Of a DNA stretch of 64,000 nucleotides, positions 55,523 through 64,000 are shown in pieces. Source of the DNA: Simmondsia chinensis (Eukaryota > Streptophyta > Magnoliopsida > Caryophyllales > Simmondsiaceae). The translations under genes were made by a program, and so were the position numbers. The stretch's first letter is position 1. Each line of letters starts with the position of its first letter. A model generated the notes under the pieces. The model did not search any database. It saw only the letters and a program-made list of their open reading frames with translations, and had not been told where the DNA came from. The stretch is from NCBI GenBank assembly GCA_018398585.1, contig JAGTTD010000014.1:20893387-20957386 (forward strand). The letters run 5' to 3'.

Positions 55523-55873
55523 TGTTATATTCGTGCCCCTTTTTGGTGTTTTTAGTTGTACAGATGTATCATTGAAATACTTGTTACTTGTAATGTTCAA
55601 ATTGTATGTCTCGGTAGTGGCGCCAAATAGCAAATGTGTTAGTTAAGTCGGTTATAGAGCATTAAATTGATATTGTATCTAGTTCAAGTATAAATAGATT
55701 GCTAGAGTGTAATTGCAATTCATTCAATAAAAATCTTATCATTCTTGAGATATTTTTCTCAATCTTCTCATCTACTTCACTACTTCTCTTCTCCTTAGGT
55801 TCTCGTTCTCATCTTACCTCTCTTAAGCCCTAACCCTCTCACGTTAGGCTCCTACTTGATTGGAATCCTAATA
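55523..55873 (+). repeat. 5' LTR of element F
   Basis: 351 bp, TGTTATATTCGTGCC to CCTAATA, with TATAAATAG near 55690 and a CTTCTC-rich leader before the end. It has no partner in the window; it is recognised by TG start, TATA and the primer site that follows. Confidence 0.65.
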
Positions 55874-55875
55874 TT

Positions 55876-55886
55876 TGGTATCACAG
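55876..55886 (+). other. Primer binding site of element F, split by element E
   Basis: TGGTATCACAG, then after element E CACAGCC resumes at 61610. Joined once, the site is TGGTATCACAGCC, one base off the tRNA-iMet site. CACAG is the target duplication of element E. Confidence 0.75.
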
Positions 55887-56270
55887 TGTTAGCTTTCAAT
55901 TAGGTATTGAAAGACTAACCTAGTAGAAGAAAGAGTTTAGGTGAGGAGAGAAGTGAAAGGGGATAAGAAATAGAGAAAGGGATGAGAAATTAGAGAGAAT
56001 TTCAAATGAAATTCAGTTTGTATTTTCTTGAATGCCTGAGATTACAAGCTAGGAGCATTATCATAGTCATCTAATTACAAGAAATCAAACCTAACCAACT
56101 TCCCGCTAGAAATCAGCAGTTGCACCCGACTTTGACCCGAGTTTGACCAATTCCCTAATTTGGCGCCAACTACCCCCCTTAACTAACATTTGAACACTTA
56201 CACTTCAACTTGAGACACTACTCGAACCTTACAAACAGAAATTACAATGAAATTTTAGCGATTTATAACA
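55887..56270 (-). repeat. 3' LTR of element E
   Basis: 384 bp, TGTTAGCTTTCAATTAGG to TTTATAACA on the plus strand. Confidence 0.95.
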
Positions 56271-56289
56271 TTCCCTCCCTCTTGAGAAA

Positions 56290-56761
56290 CTCCTTGTCCT
56301 CAAGAAGTGAAGCTCGAAAATTGACTCCGCAAGAAATTGTAATTTTCCCAAGTCATCAAATTCTTGTCCTAGTTGCACCAAGTGACCAATACCTCCTTCA
56401 CTGCTCCGCGATCCTACTGTATAGTCCTCCGAGCTCTAACGGTCTCGGGCTGCAACCTGAGAATGCCGTTCACCTCTGCTGCTGGATGGTCTCGAGCTGC
56501 TGCGACCCCTCTCTTGACCTGCTTTTTGAGTAGGGACACGTGAAACACGGGGTGAATGTACGAGTGTGAAGGTAAGTCGAGCTTATAAGCAACATTGCCA
56601 TTTTTCTCCAAAATTTTATACGGGCCAAAGTATCGGGCACTTAGCTTGACATTACGCCTGACAGCCAAGGAGGGCTGTCTATACGGTTGTAATTTTAGGT
56701 AGACCATGTCACCGATGTCATAACTTTTGTCTACCCTTTTTTTATCAGCATAATTCTTCAT
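56290..56761 (-). pseudogene. Element E integrase C-terminus and chromodomain-like tail
   Basis: A 115-codon frame reads SYDIGDMVYLKLQPYRQPS, LSARYFGPYKILEKNGNVAY and HPVFHVSLLKKQVKRG. After a stop the same strand continues KEVLVTWCN and TWENYNFLRSQF, matching the chromodomain-like VLVQW..L....TWE....L end of such integrases. Confidence 0.82.
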
Positions 56762-56815
56762 CCGAGCCCAAGCTTGATGAAGATTGTCTTTAAGCTCTTA
56801 CAACATACGCCTCCT

Positions 56816-57739
56816 CTACTGCATAAAGTCGGTCACTGCGGTCCCTAAGCTCTTCGGTTGTTGAAGCAACATAGGAGAAGGTGGAGAGTAGCCATACAAA
56901 GCTTGGAATGGAGTAGTGCCAATGGATGTATGGAAGTGTGTATTGAACCAAAATTCGGCTAAGGACAGCCCATGGTTCCACTCCTTGGGCTTCAAAAAGA
57001 CCGTACTCCGCAAATAATGTTCTGCACCTTGGTTGACTCGTTCGGTTTGGCCATCCGTCTGAGGATGATATGAAGAACTGAGTGCCAATATGGTGCCCAT
57101 CAACTTAAACAACTATCTCCAAAACGTGCTTGTGAAAATCTTATCTCGATTGGACACGATGGATTGAGGCAATCTGTGCAATTTATAAATGTTGTCAAGG
57201 AAGATCCTTACTAATTTTTCAGCGGTGATGGGTGGAGTAAGAGCAATGAAATGACTGTACTTGGTGAAACGATCCGCCACTACCCATATGACCTCCTTGC
57301 CTTCGGACTTCGGAAGTCCTTCAATGAAATCCATGCTTATGTGAACCCAAGCTCCCTCCGGAATGGGAAGAGGTTGCAGAAGTCCTTTGTAATGAGGATC
57401 TCCCAACTTCGTTTGTTGGCATACTTCACACGACTTCACGTATTCACTCACATCTTTCTTCATACTCGGCCATGTAAAATATGCTTTGATTCGTTGATAG
57501 GTGCCTTCCACACCCTCATGACCACCCCAAGCAGCATCATGTGAAGCTTGGATGACCATTTCTCTCAAATCGGTGGCCGAACCAACATATAACAGACCCT
57601 TAACCCGGATCAGTCCCTGCTGCACAGCTACCTCACTGTCTGCAGACCCGAGCTTCGCATCGCCTGTGAGAGCTGCAGCGGCCACTTTTTCGAGAGCAAA
57701 TGGGTCATTCTCATAGGACTTGTGTAGCTCTTGCACCAA
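56816..57739 (-). pseudogene. Element E integrase
   Basis: Frames at 57113-57739 and 56816-57112 (same frame, one stop) give the zinc finger (HDAAWGGHEGVEGTYQRIKA .. CEVCQQTK), [11 protein letters not shown] (first Asp), WVVADRFTKYSHFIAL, IVSNRDKIFTSTFW (second Asp in RDK) and LSSSYHPQTDGQTERVNQ (Glu). Catalytic residues are all present. The frame differs from that of RNase H, so a frame change lies around 57650-57740. Confidence 0.9.
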
Positions 57740-59484
57740 GAAGGTATTACCATGGTTACAGTAGCACAGGTGGCCTGATTTCCATCTTTCTGCCTTGACA
57801 GAGCATCGGCTGCGGTGTTCTCCTTGCCACTTCTATACTCAATGTCGTAATCAAGGCCTAACATTTTCATGAGGCCTTTCTTCTGAATTCTCGTCACGAT
57901 CTTTTGTTCAAGGAGATACTTGAGGCTTTGGTGATCAGTCTGAATGATGAATTTATAACCCTCCAAGTATTGTCTTCATTTTTCCAGGGCTAAAAGGATG
58001 GCGAGATATTCCTTCTCATAAGTCGACATTGCTTGACGTTTAGAGCTAAGAGCTTGGCTTAAGTAAGCAATCGGCCTTCCTTTTTGGGAATGAACAGCCC
58101 CTATACCAGTTCCACTTGCATCGGTCTCCAAAATAAAGTTTTCGGTAAAATCCGGCATCGCCAAAACTGGGGCAGCACACATTGTGGCTTTAAGGGCTTC
58201 AAACACGGCTTGAGCTCTCTCATTCCATATGAAAGCATCCTTCTTCAAGAGTTCGGTCAAAGGTTTGGCAATAGAACCACAGCCCTTAATAAATTTTCTA
58301 TAATAGCCCGTCAACCCCAAGAATCCCCTCAATTTCTTCATGTTTAGTGGAATTGACCACTCTTGCATTGCACAGATCTTGTTCGGATTAGTAGACACCC
58401 CCTCACGAGAGATGATGTAACCCAAATATTCAAGTTTATCTTGAGCAAGCGAACACTTTGACAACTTGGCAAAAAACTTGTGTCGTCGCATCAAATCAAA
58501 CACTTGTCGGAGGTGAATAAGATGAGCTTCGTACGACGAGCTATAAATCAATATGTCGTCGAAGAAAACGAGCACTGTCTTCCTCAGAAAAGGTTTGAAA
58601 ACATCATTCATGGCTGCTTAAAACGTGGCCGGGGCATTGGTCAAACCGAAAGGCATTACAACGAACTGGAAATGTCCATGGTGAGTTTGGAAAGCGGCCT
58701 TGTAAGTATCCGGCTCAAGGACTCGAATTTGATGGTATCCTTGCCTCAAATCCAGCTTTGAAAAGAAGCACGCCCCACGTAATTCATCAAGCAAGTCATC
58801 TATGATCGGGATGGGAAATTTATCCTTCACCGTGAGAGCATTTAACCTACGGTAATCAATGCACATTCTTGTCGAGCCATCCTTCTTCTTCACAAGGATC
58901 ACGGGTGAAGCGAAAGGACTGTGGCTTGGTCGAATGAAGTTCATGTTAAGAAGTTCCTCCACTTGCCTTTCTATTTCTGATTTTTGGCCGTGTGCATAAC
59001 GATAAGGCCTCATCTTCACCGGATCAGCGTTTGCACGTAAAGGAATGGCATGGTCCACAATCCTCGGAGGAGGAAGACTCTTAGGTGGTTCAAAGATGTC
59101 GCCAAATTCACCCGCCAAGGACTGCACCTCTAGTTGTAGTACCTGCTGCTGCTCACCTGCAGCTAACATAAACAAATGGCCGATCCATTGAATTGCTTTC
59201 TTCTTGATCCCATCATGCACACGTTTGCCATCAATTATCTTGAGTTGAGCTTCCTCTGACATTCCCTTCAAGGATACTTTAGCGCCATGAACCTCAAATG
59301 CCACGGTCATCTTATCGAAGTCGAATACCGGGTTGAAAGTCCTCATCCAATCTACCCCTAATACCATATCACAACCGCCCAAAGGAAGAACTCGGAAATC
59401 GAAAGTGAATTGGTGCTCTTGCATAGCCCATGGGAAGGCTATGCACTTATTATGAATGGTTAGAGAGTTGCCATCAGCTACCAT
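57628..59484 (-). pseudogene. Element E reverse transcriptase and RNase H
   Basis: Pieces 58618-59484, 57976-58611 and 57628-57966 share one frame, divided by single stops (near 58616 and 57974). Seen: [57 protein letters not shown], catalytic LVFFDDILIYS, GFLGLTGYYRKFI, LAMPDFTENFILETDASGTG, YEKEYLAILLALEK, FIIQTDHQSLKYLLEQ and NTAADALSR. The stop near 58616 replaces a Gln codon. All catalytic motifs survive. Confidence 0.92.
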
Positions 59485-59502
59485 GACTTGTAAGGGGTGA
59501 TT

Positions 59503-59841
59503 CTAAACCGCTTCGTGCTTTACCTTCTTAATCAGCTTGGGATCGATGAAACTATGTGTACTCCCGCTGTCGATGAGGATGATGATGGAATGTTTTCTAG
59601 CCTTTCCCCTGATCTTGATAGTGTTATGGGCTCCACTACCAGTTAAGGCCTCCATCGATATCTCTACTTCATCTTCACTCATTTCCTCTTGTGAAAAATC
59701 ATCTAAACTGTCGCTTTCTGCAGCCGAATGTTCACTCCCTGATTCAGCCCTAACACGGGTCCCCTTTGCACACATTATATCCTGTGACTTGCACCTGTGA
59801 CCTGGTTGATAAGGCTGGTTACAACGATAGCAAAGCCTCAC
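59503..59841 (-). pseudogene. Element E zinc knuckle and protease
   Basis: CYRCNQPYQPGHRCKSQ (C-x2-C-x4-GH-x3-C), an acidic linker, then TIKIRGKARKHSIIILIDSG and STHSFIDPKLIKKV with protease active site D-S-G. One stop separates it from [10 protein letters not shown] at 59484 in the same frame. Confidence 0.9.
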
Positions 59842-59931
59842 CGAACCTCTGTCTGCAGCACGCTTGAACCTTGCACCAGAATCAACACCGGTACCAGCAT
59901 TCGGTCTCTGTTGTGATCTGAACTTACTGCT

Positions 59932-61150
59932 TTACTGCTTGAATCTATCTTGTGGTAGGACATGTGTGGCTTCGATCAATTTTTCCTTATTATAGGCACT
60001 TGACAAGGTTTTAGGACCAATGGCTTTCACCATGTACTTGATCCTAGGCTTTAACCCACTTATAAAGCAAGACAAGTAATATGACTCGGCATCCTTGGGA
60101 GCTATAGTCAACACGGACAAAAAATTAGCTCTTAGGTTCTCAAACCTAAGCATATACTCACTCACAGTTGTGGTTTGAGATAATTTGTACATCTGTTGAT
60201 TCCCCTTCTCCATAACGTTCACACATTTCTTCTAAGAATTGGCCCCAGGACAAATTCGGTTTGCTTTTCAACAAACAATAGTACCACACCTCATGATCGC
60301 CATGAAGATGTACAGCAGCTAATTGGAGTTTTTCATCCTCAGGTATGTTATAATAGATGAAATACCGATCACGCCTTCTAAGCCACGATTCCGGTAACTT
60401 GCCATCAAAAGGATCAATTTCAACTCTAGGTTGCCTATGATTACCACTCCTACCACTAGATAACATATCATTGCTCATTGTCCTGTGCTGATATTGTCGA
60501 TCCGGAGGTCTGTCCAAATGATCGAACTCATCACAATCTTCACTGCGTCATAACACAGGATTCTGTGGCCTGCTGATATGGCCTGAATCCGAGGCTTCAG
60601 GTCTACAATGCGGCTGTCCAGAGACTCGATTCTGGTTATCAACATCAAATTCATGTTGCATAGGTTGATTGGCTGCTGATCTGATGTTAATCGAAGGTAC
60701 GGCAATCGCTTTAACCACCGGAGACTTGCCATGGTTTCTCACCAGAAACTCGGCCCTATCAAGCTGTTCTTGTTGCTGATCGGGTACCGTTTGATGAAGA
60801 ATCTGACTAGCAGGCTTCAAGATCGCATCTACACTCGATTCTTTTTGTTTGTTAACCTGATCTTGCAATCTTTCAAGCTTTTCTTCAATTTGTTGCAGCC
60901 GTTCATCCTTGTTCAAGTCCCGATCCAAAAGCAATTTCAACGTTTGTTCCATATTGTCACTCCTTTGCATATTCTCTGGGTGTTGCCGATCAAACTTAGC
61001 ATTAAGCTGTTCTATCTTGTCATTCAACTCAGACTGATGATCACCTGTTGGATTGACTCCAAAACCGGTAACCGCAATTACTGAATCCACACCAGAAGCT
61101 GATGTATTGCCACCTCCAGCTCCCGATCTCGTTCTTACACCTTCAATCAT
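59932..61150 (-). pseudogene. Element E gag
   Basis: N-terminus MIEGVRTRSGAGGG (start at 61150), a glutamine-rich coiled-coil-like region with ERLQQIEEKLERLQDQVNK, then after one stop (near 60547) RQPRVEIDPFDGKLPESWLR, FIYYNIPEDEKLQLAA and LSWGQFLEEMCERYG. A frame change near 60190 leads to SYYLSCFISGLKPRIKYMVK. Closely related to the gag of element B; gag packages the element RNA. Confidence 0.9.
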
Positions 61151-61211
61151 GCTTATTTATTTATTTTTTTTAATTTTGCTAGGTTCAATCAATTAATTGA
61201 TTGTGAAACCA

Positions 61212-61223
61212 GCTCTGATACCA
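61212..61223 (-). other. Primer binding site of element E
   Basis: The minus strand reads TGGTATCAGAGC, a perfect tRNA-iMet site two bases inside the 5' LTR. Confidence 0.9.
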
Positions 61224-61225
61224 CT

Positions 61226-61609
61226 TGTTAGCTTTCAATTAGGTATTGAAAGACTAACCCAGTAGAAGAAAGAGTTTAGGTGAGGAGAGAAGTGAAAGGG
61301 GATGAGAAATAGAGAAAAGGATGAGAAATTAGAAAGAATTCCAAAAGAAATTCAGTTTGTATTTTCTTGAATGCCTGAGAATACAAGCTAGGAGCATTAT
61401 TATAATCATCTAATTACAAGAAATCAAAACTAACCGACTTCCTGCCAAAAATCAGCAGCTGCGCCCGACTTTGACCCGAGTTTGACCAATTCCCTAACTT
61501 GGTGCCAACTACCCCCCTTAACTAACATTTGAACACTTACACTTCAACTTGAGACACTACCCGAACCTTAAAAATAGAAATTACAATGAAATTTTAGCGA
61601 TTTATAACA
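61226..61609 (-). repeat. 5' LTR of element E
   Basis: 384 bp, equal in length to the 3' LTR. Confidence 0.95.
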
Positions 61610-61683
61610 CACAGCCTCGTTTAGGCTATCATTTCAATTTGATTGTATTGTAAGAATTGAGGATTATAGCCAGTGGTGTTGCA

Positions 61684-62445
61684 ATGAGATCAAGAGCAGC
61701 AAGGGCTACTGCAAATCCATCCTATGCAAAGGTTGTTGGTGTTGATGCTACAGTAGATTAGGGCTTGTTACAGCAAATCAGTTCAACTTGCAGATGAAAG
61801 AAATGTTTGTGCAGTTCCAGCAATCACAAAGGGAAATGGTGGGACAATCACATAGTGATTTGATGAAAGATCTGGATCAAAAGTTTAATTAATGATTTTT
61901 TCAACATGCTCCACAAGTTGAAGAGAAGATTGTTGATCAGGCTAATCAACCAGCACAAGAGTTCGAGGAAAAGATGGCCAATCGATTGAATCAGCAAATG
62001 CAAAGGTCTGAAGAGAAGATGGCTAAAATCAGCAATCAATTTAGGGGACAGACTGTGGATCCCATTCTGGAACCTTTGTTACCAACCAGTTAGTTGTTTT
62101 CACGGCCTCCGATGAGGTCACCTGATGAGGCTAACCCTCAAATGCAAAATGTTGTTGCTGGACCTCAAGCAGCTAATGTCAGAACTCAAGAATGACATGT
62201 AGAAGCTGATATAACTGTGGAAGCGCAGAATCATTCATTTGATCAGGGTCGGTTTTGATCCACCAGTATAAATCTATGGCATTTTGATCGCCCTCTAGAT
62301 CACTAGCCATGATCAGAGAGTAATGAAGCCTCATCTGGCAACAGAAGTAATGGGTTTAGACAGTAAAGGGTCAAAAACATAGCAGTTCGATTCTTGCTGG
62401 ATATATACTCATGGACAAGGGTTGACTAGGACAAATCAGTTCCTC
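61684..62445 (+). pseudogene. Element F gag N-terminal remnant
   Basis: From ATG 61684: MRSRAARATANPSYAKVVGV, then a stop. A Gln/Met-rich coiled-coil-like region follows with repeated stops, and ASSGNRSNGFRQ near 62325-62360. The order resembles element C gag (RSGAANAA..., later SSGFRQPKIPIEPF), but it breaks off right after GFRQ. Confidence 0.65.
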
Positions 62446-62817
62446 ATAAAAAAAAAAAAAAAAGGGGGATGAGAAAATTTTGCGAATAACATTTGGCCTT
62501 GGGCATACCTGAGAAGTCTTGTTATGAATGGCATGATTTTTGTCATCTATTGGGTATGAATGTCTTAAGATTAGAAAGAACGGACAAACTTAATTTGCAT
62601 AGCCAAACTTTGAGTTCAGTTTCCTAGGTGATTGATGGGTTTTTCTTAGGAAGATTGTTTTTCCTTTAGAACATTAAGCTAATGATCCTCTGTCATTCTT
62701 TTCTAATAAAAGTATTCTTGCTTTGAATTGTTATAAAATTTTTAAAAAGCATGAGACCTTGTGCTTTCATGTTTAGCCATACGCAAGGACAAGCAAGATT
62801 TAAGTTTGTGAGTATTT
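62446..62817 (+). other. Athila-like 3' noncoding end and polypurine tract
   Basis: After a 15-A run the sequence is unlike element F. CAAGGACAAGCAAGATTTAA and GTTTGTGAGTATTT before 62818 fit a decayed Athila polypurine tract (AAGTTTGGGGGTATT-like) directly upstream of the LTR start. No gene was seen. Confidence 0.55.
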
Positions 62818-64000
62818 TGATAAGTCTAATTTAGTATATAATTGTTCATATCATTAGATTCATTTTCTAACCATTTTACATCAAATGTTTCACTTTTACT
62901 GGCCTTTGCTCTTTTTCGCTGCTATTATTATTTCCTTAGAAAAACGCTCATTTTATACAAATTCTTGCTAGACTTTATCATCAAAATCAACAAGCGAATG
63001 CAATACACATCATACAAAAGCAAAAAAAATGGGCTAAACGCATCATAACTACACAGTAAATCAAGGAAATAAGAACACCATGTACAAGTCGTTACAAATT
63101 ACAAAAATGGGCAGCCAAATGAATAAATCAAGTGCAAGGATGGATTAAACAATACATGGACTACTCAATTCGATGTGAAGACAGAATTTGGGCTACAAAA
63201 GGCAAAGAAAGTTGAGAAAAATAAGTAAAAATGGCAACTTGTTACCATGGGCAGCAATGGGCGGCATCTTTAGCAAATGAGGATGAACTTGTGTTATTTT
63301 TTTATTTCATGACTTCCCATCCTCGAATACTACAAATAAGGATGTTTGGAAGTGTTTTGGCATTAATTCACTCAGCAAAAACCAAATACAACGTAGAGAC
63401 AGCATAAGGAAACCGTGAGCACGAGAAAGAAGTGAAGAAAGAATGTTTGGTTTGTAATTTTGTATTTTTAAGTTCTTTCTATCCTTTTCTTCTATAAGTT
63501 CATGCAATTTGTCTTAGTTTTGCTTTATATTATGTATACCATGAACTAGTTTTGTCTTTCAAAGGCTACGATGTAGCCTACGTTGTAATGGATGCTCTTT
63601 TCTAATTCAACGTATTCAAAGTTTGTTTATTGCGTTGTTTGAGTGTTTATCATTGTTCTTCATGAGTTTTCAATGCTGCATCAGCATTCAAAGCCTATAA
63701 TAATTCATGAGTCTAAGAGAAGATTTATGATGAATGCTAAAGTGATGAACACCACAAATTGAGCGAATACTAAAGATAGATTAACGCGATTTGTGTGGTC
63801 CTAAGCGAAAACCATGGATCTTCAAAACTCTTTTCTTATTTAAATTCATGCAAGAGATTGATGTTTTTATATGTAAAAGAGCGTACTAAATGTTGCTCAA
63901 AAGAGAATATTAATAAATTAGGGTTTTCGACTGTCAACATGTAATAACAACTTAAATATCGAGAATAGAAGGGCGTATTGATGTAACTAGGTGAACTCAG
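62818..64000 (+). repeat. 3' LTR of the Athila-like element (runs off the window)
   Basis: It starts TGATAAGTCTAATTTAG and aligns by eye with 41104-42072 from 62867 onward, including the TATA-like region near 63330 and the CCATGGATCTTCAAAACTC phrase. By comparison with the left copy about 230 bp more should lie beyond 64000. Confidence 0.8.

Larger units (their letters stand above)
55887..61609 (-). mobile_element. Ty3/gypsy element E, nearly complete
   Basis: LTRs of 384 bp each (55887-56270, 61226-61609), a perfect target duplication CACAG (55882-55886, 61610-61614), a perfect iMet primer site and a polypurine tract CTCAAGAGGGAGGGAA beside the left LTR. It carries gag, protease, RT, RNase H, integrase and a chromodomain-like tail in order. 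The two LTRs differ at about 21 of 384 positions by eye. Only a handful of stops and two frame changes break the polyprotein, making this the best preserved element here. Confidence 0.95.
55523..62445 (+). mobile_element. Ty3/gypsy element F, 5' part only, interrupted by element E
   Basis: 5' LTR 55523-55873, primer site 55876-55886 continuing after the insertion at 61615, and gag start at 61684. The element fades out near 62375-62445, before the capsid core, and no pol or 3' LTR is seen. A run of A lies at the break (62448-62462). It is inserted in the third unit of the 96-bp array. Confidence 0.7.
41090..64000 (+). mobile_element. Athila-like Ty3/gypsy element, heavily interrupted, running off the window
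   Basis: 5' LTR about 41090-42297; tRNA-Asp-type primer site; gag, protease, RT and part of RNase H to 46470; a CACTA insertion; integrase 53134-53932; 3' noncoding region with ATTGGGGACAATGT and GTATGGGGGTGGGAG motifs; insertion F/E; then 62446-62817 and the start of the 3' LTR at 62818. Gag and integrase motifs match Athila. All coding parts are dead. Without the insertions the visible part would be roughly 9 kb. Confidence 0.8.

Noticed and set aside
1..64000. CRISPR arrays, bacterial operons, origins or intact tRNA genes
   Set aside because: Nothing of the kind was seen; all repeats found are plant transposon or minisatellite types.

Overview
This window is repeat-rich plant nuclear DNA, most likely from the heterochromatin of an angiosperm (probably a eudicot). 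I found no intact host gene. Nearly all of it is LTR retrotransposon sequence of Ty1/copia and Ty3/gypsy type (chromovirus-like, Tat-like and Athila-like), plus one CACTA DNA transposon, SINE-type insertions, minisatellites and broken ribosomal DNA. Plant-specific signs are the tRNA-iMet and tRNA-Asp type primer sites, a CACTA terminus, an Au-like SINE body, a plant 3-ketoacyl-CoA synthase fragment and plant-type 18S-5.8S-26S rDNA. Most coding remnants carry in-frame stops, many of the C-to-T / G-to-A kind expected from methylation decay.

Layout from the left. 1-719: 3' end of a gypsy element. 720-9309: mostly unassigned AT-rich DNA with a degenerate repeat array, a 5' fragment of a 3-ketoacyl-CoA synthase gene with its TATA box, a Tat-like LTR end with primer site and a ~175-bp leader minisatellite, and a 43-bp minisatellite. 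9310-16735: a copia element with very unequal LTRs (1.2 and 2.1 kb). 16736-17984: a GC-rich stretch of unknown origin. 17985-25024: a left-truncated minus-strand chromovirus-type element, carrying a complete gag-protease-only element (19826-23059, target duplication ACTTG) inside it.

25045-33838: a degenerate minus-strand 45S rDNA piece (26S 5' part, ITS2, 5.8S, ITS1, 18S 3' end), split inside the 5.8S gene by a minus-strand gypsy element (27316-33010). 34060-39670: a plus-strand gypsy element with target duplication CTTTC, sitting in what looks like a Tat-like LTR whose remainder, primer site and leader follow at 39671-41090.

41090-64000: one Athila-like element whose two LTRs lie about 22 kb apart. 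Its RNase H region is broken by a CACTA transposon (46506 to about 53125) that carries a 5S-rRNA-headed SINE with a 15-bp target duplication, a 45-bp truncated SINE with a 13-bp duplication, a 193-bp minisatellite and a non-autonomous LTR element. Its 3' noncoding part holds a 96-bp tRNA-like tandem array, broken by a gypsy element (F, 55523-62445), whose primer binding site is in turn broken by another gypsy element (E, 55887-61609, target duplication CACAG).

The window reads as a stack of successive insertions rather than a functional locus. The most unusual items are the 5S-headed SINE, the dispersed rDNA block dated by an insertion in its 5.8S gene, the gag-protease-only element, and the LTR element with unrecognised cargo. 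All assignments were made by eye, without database search.
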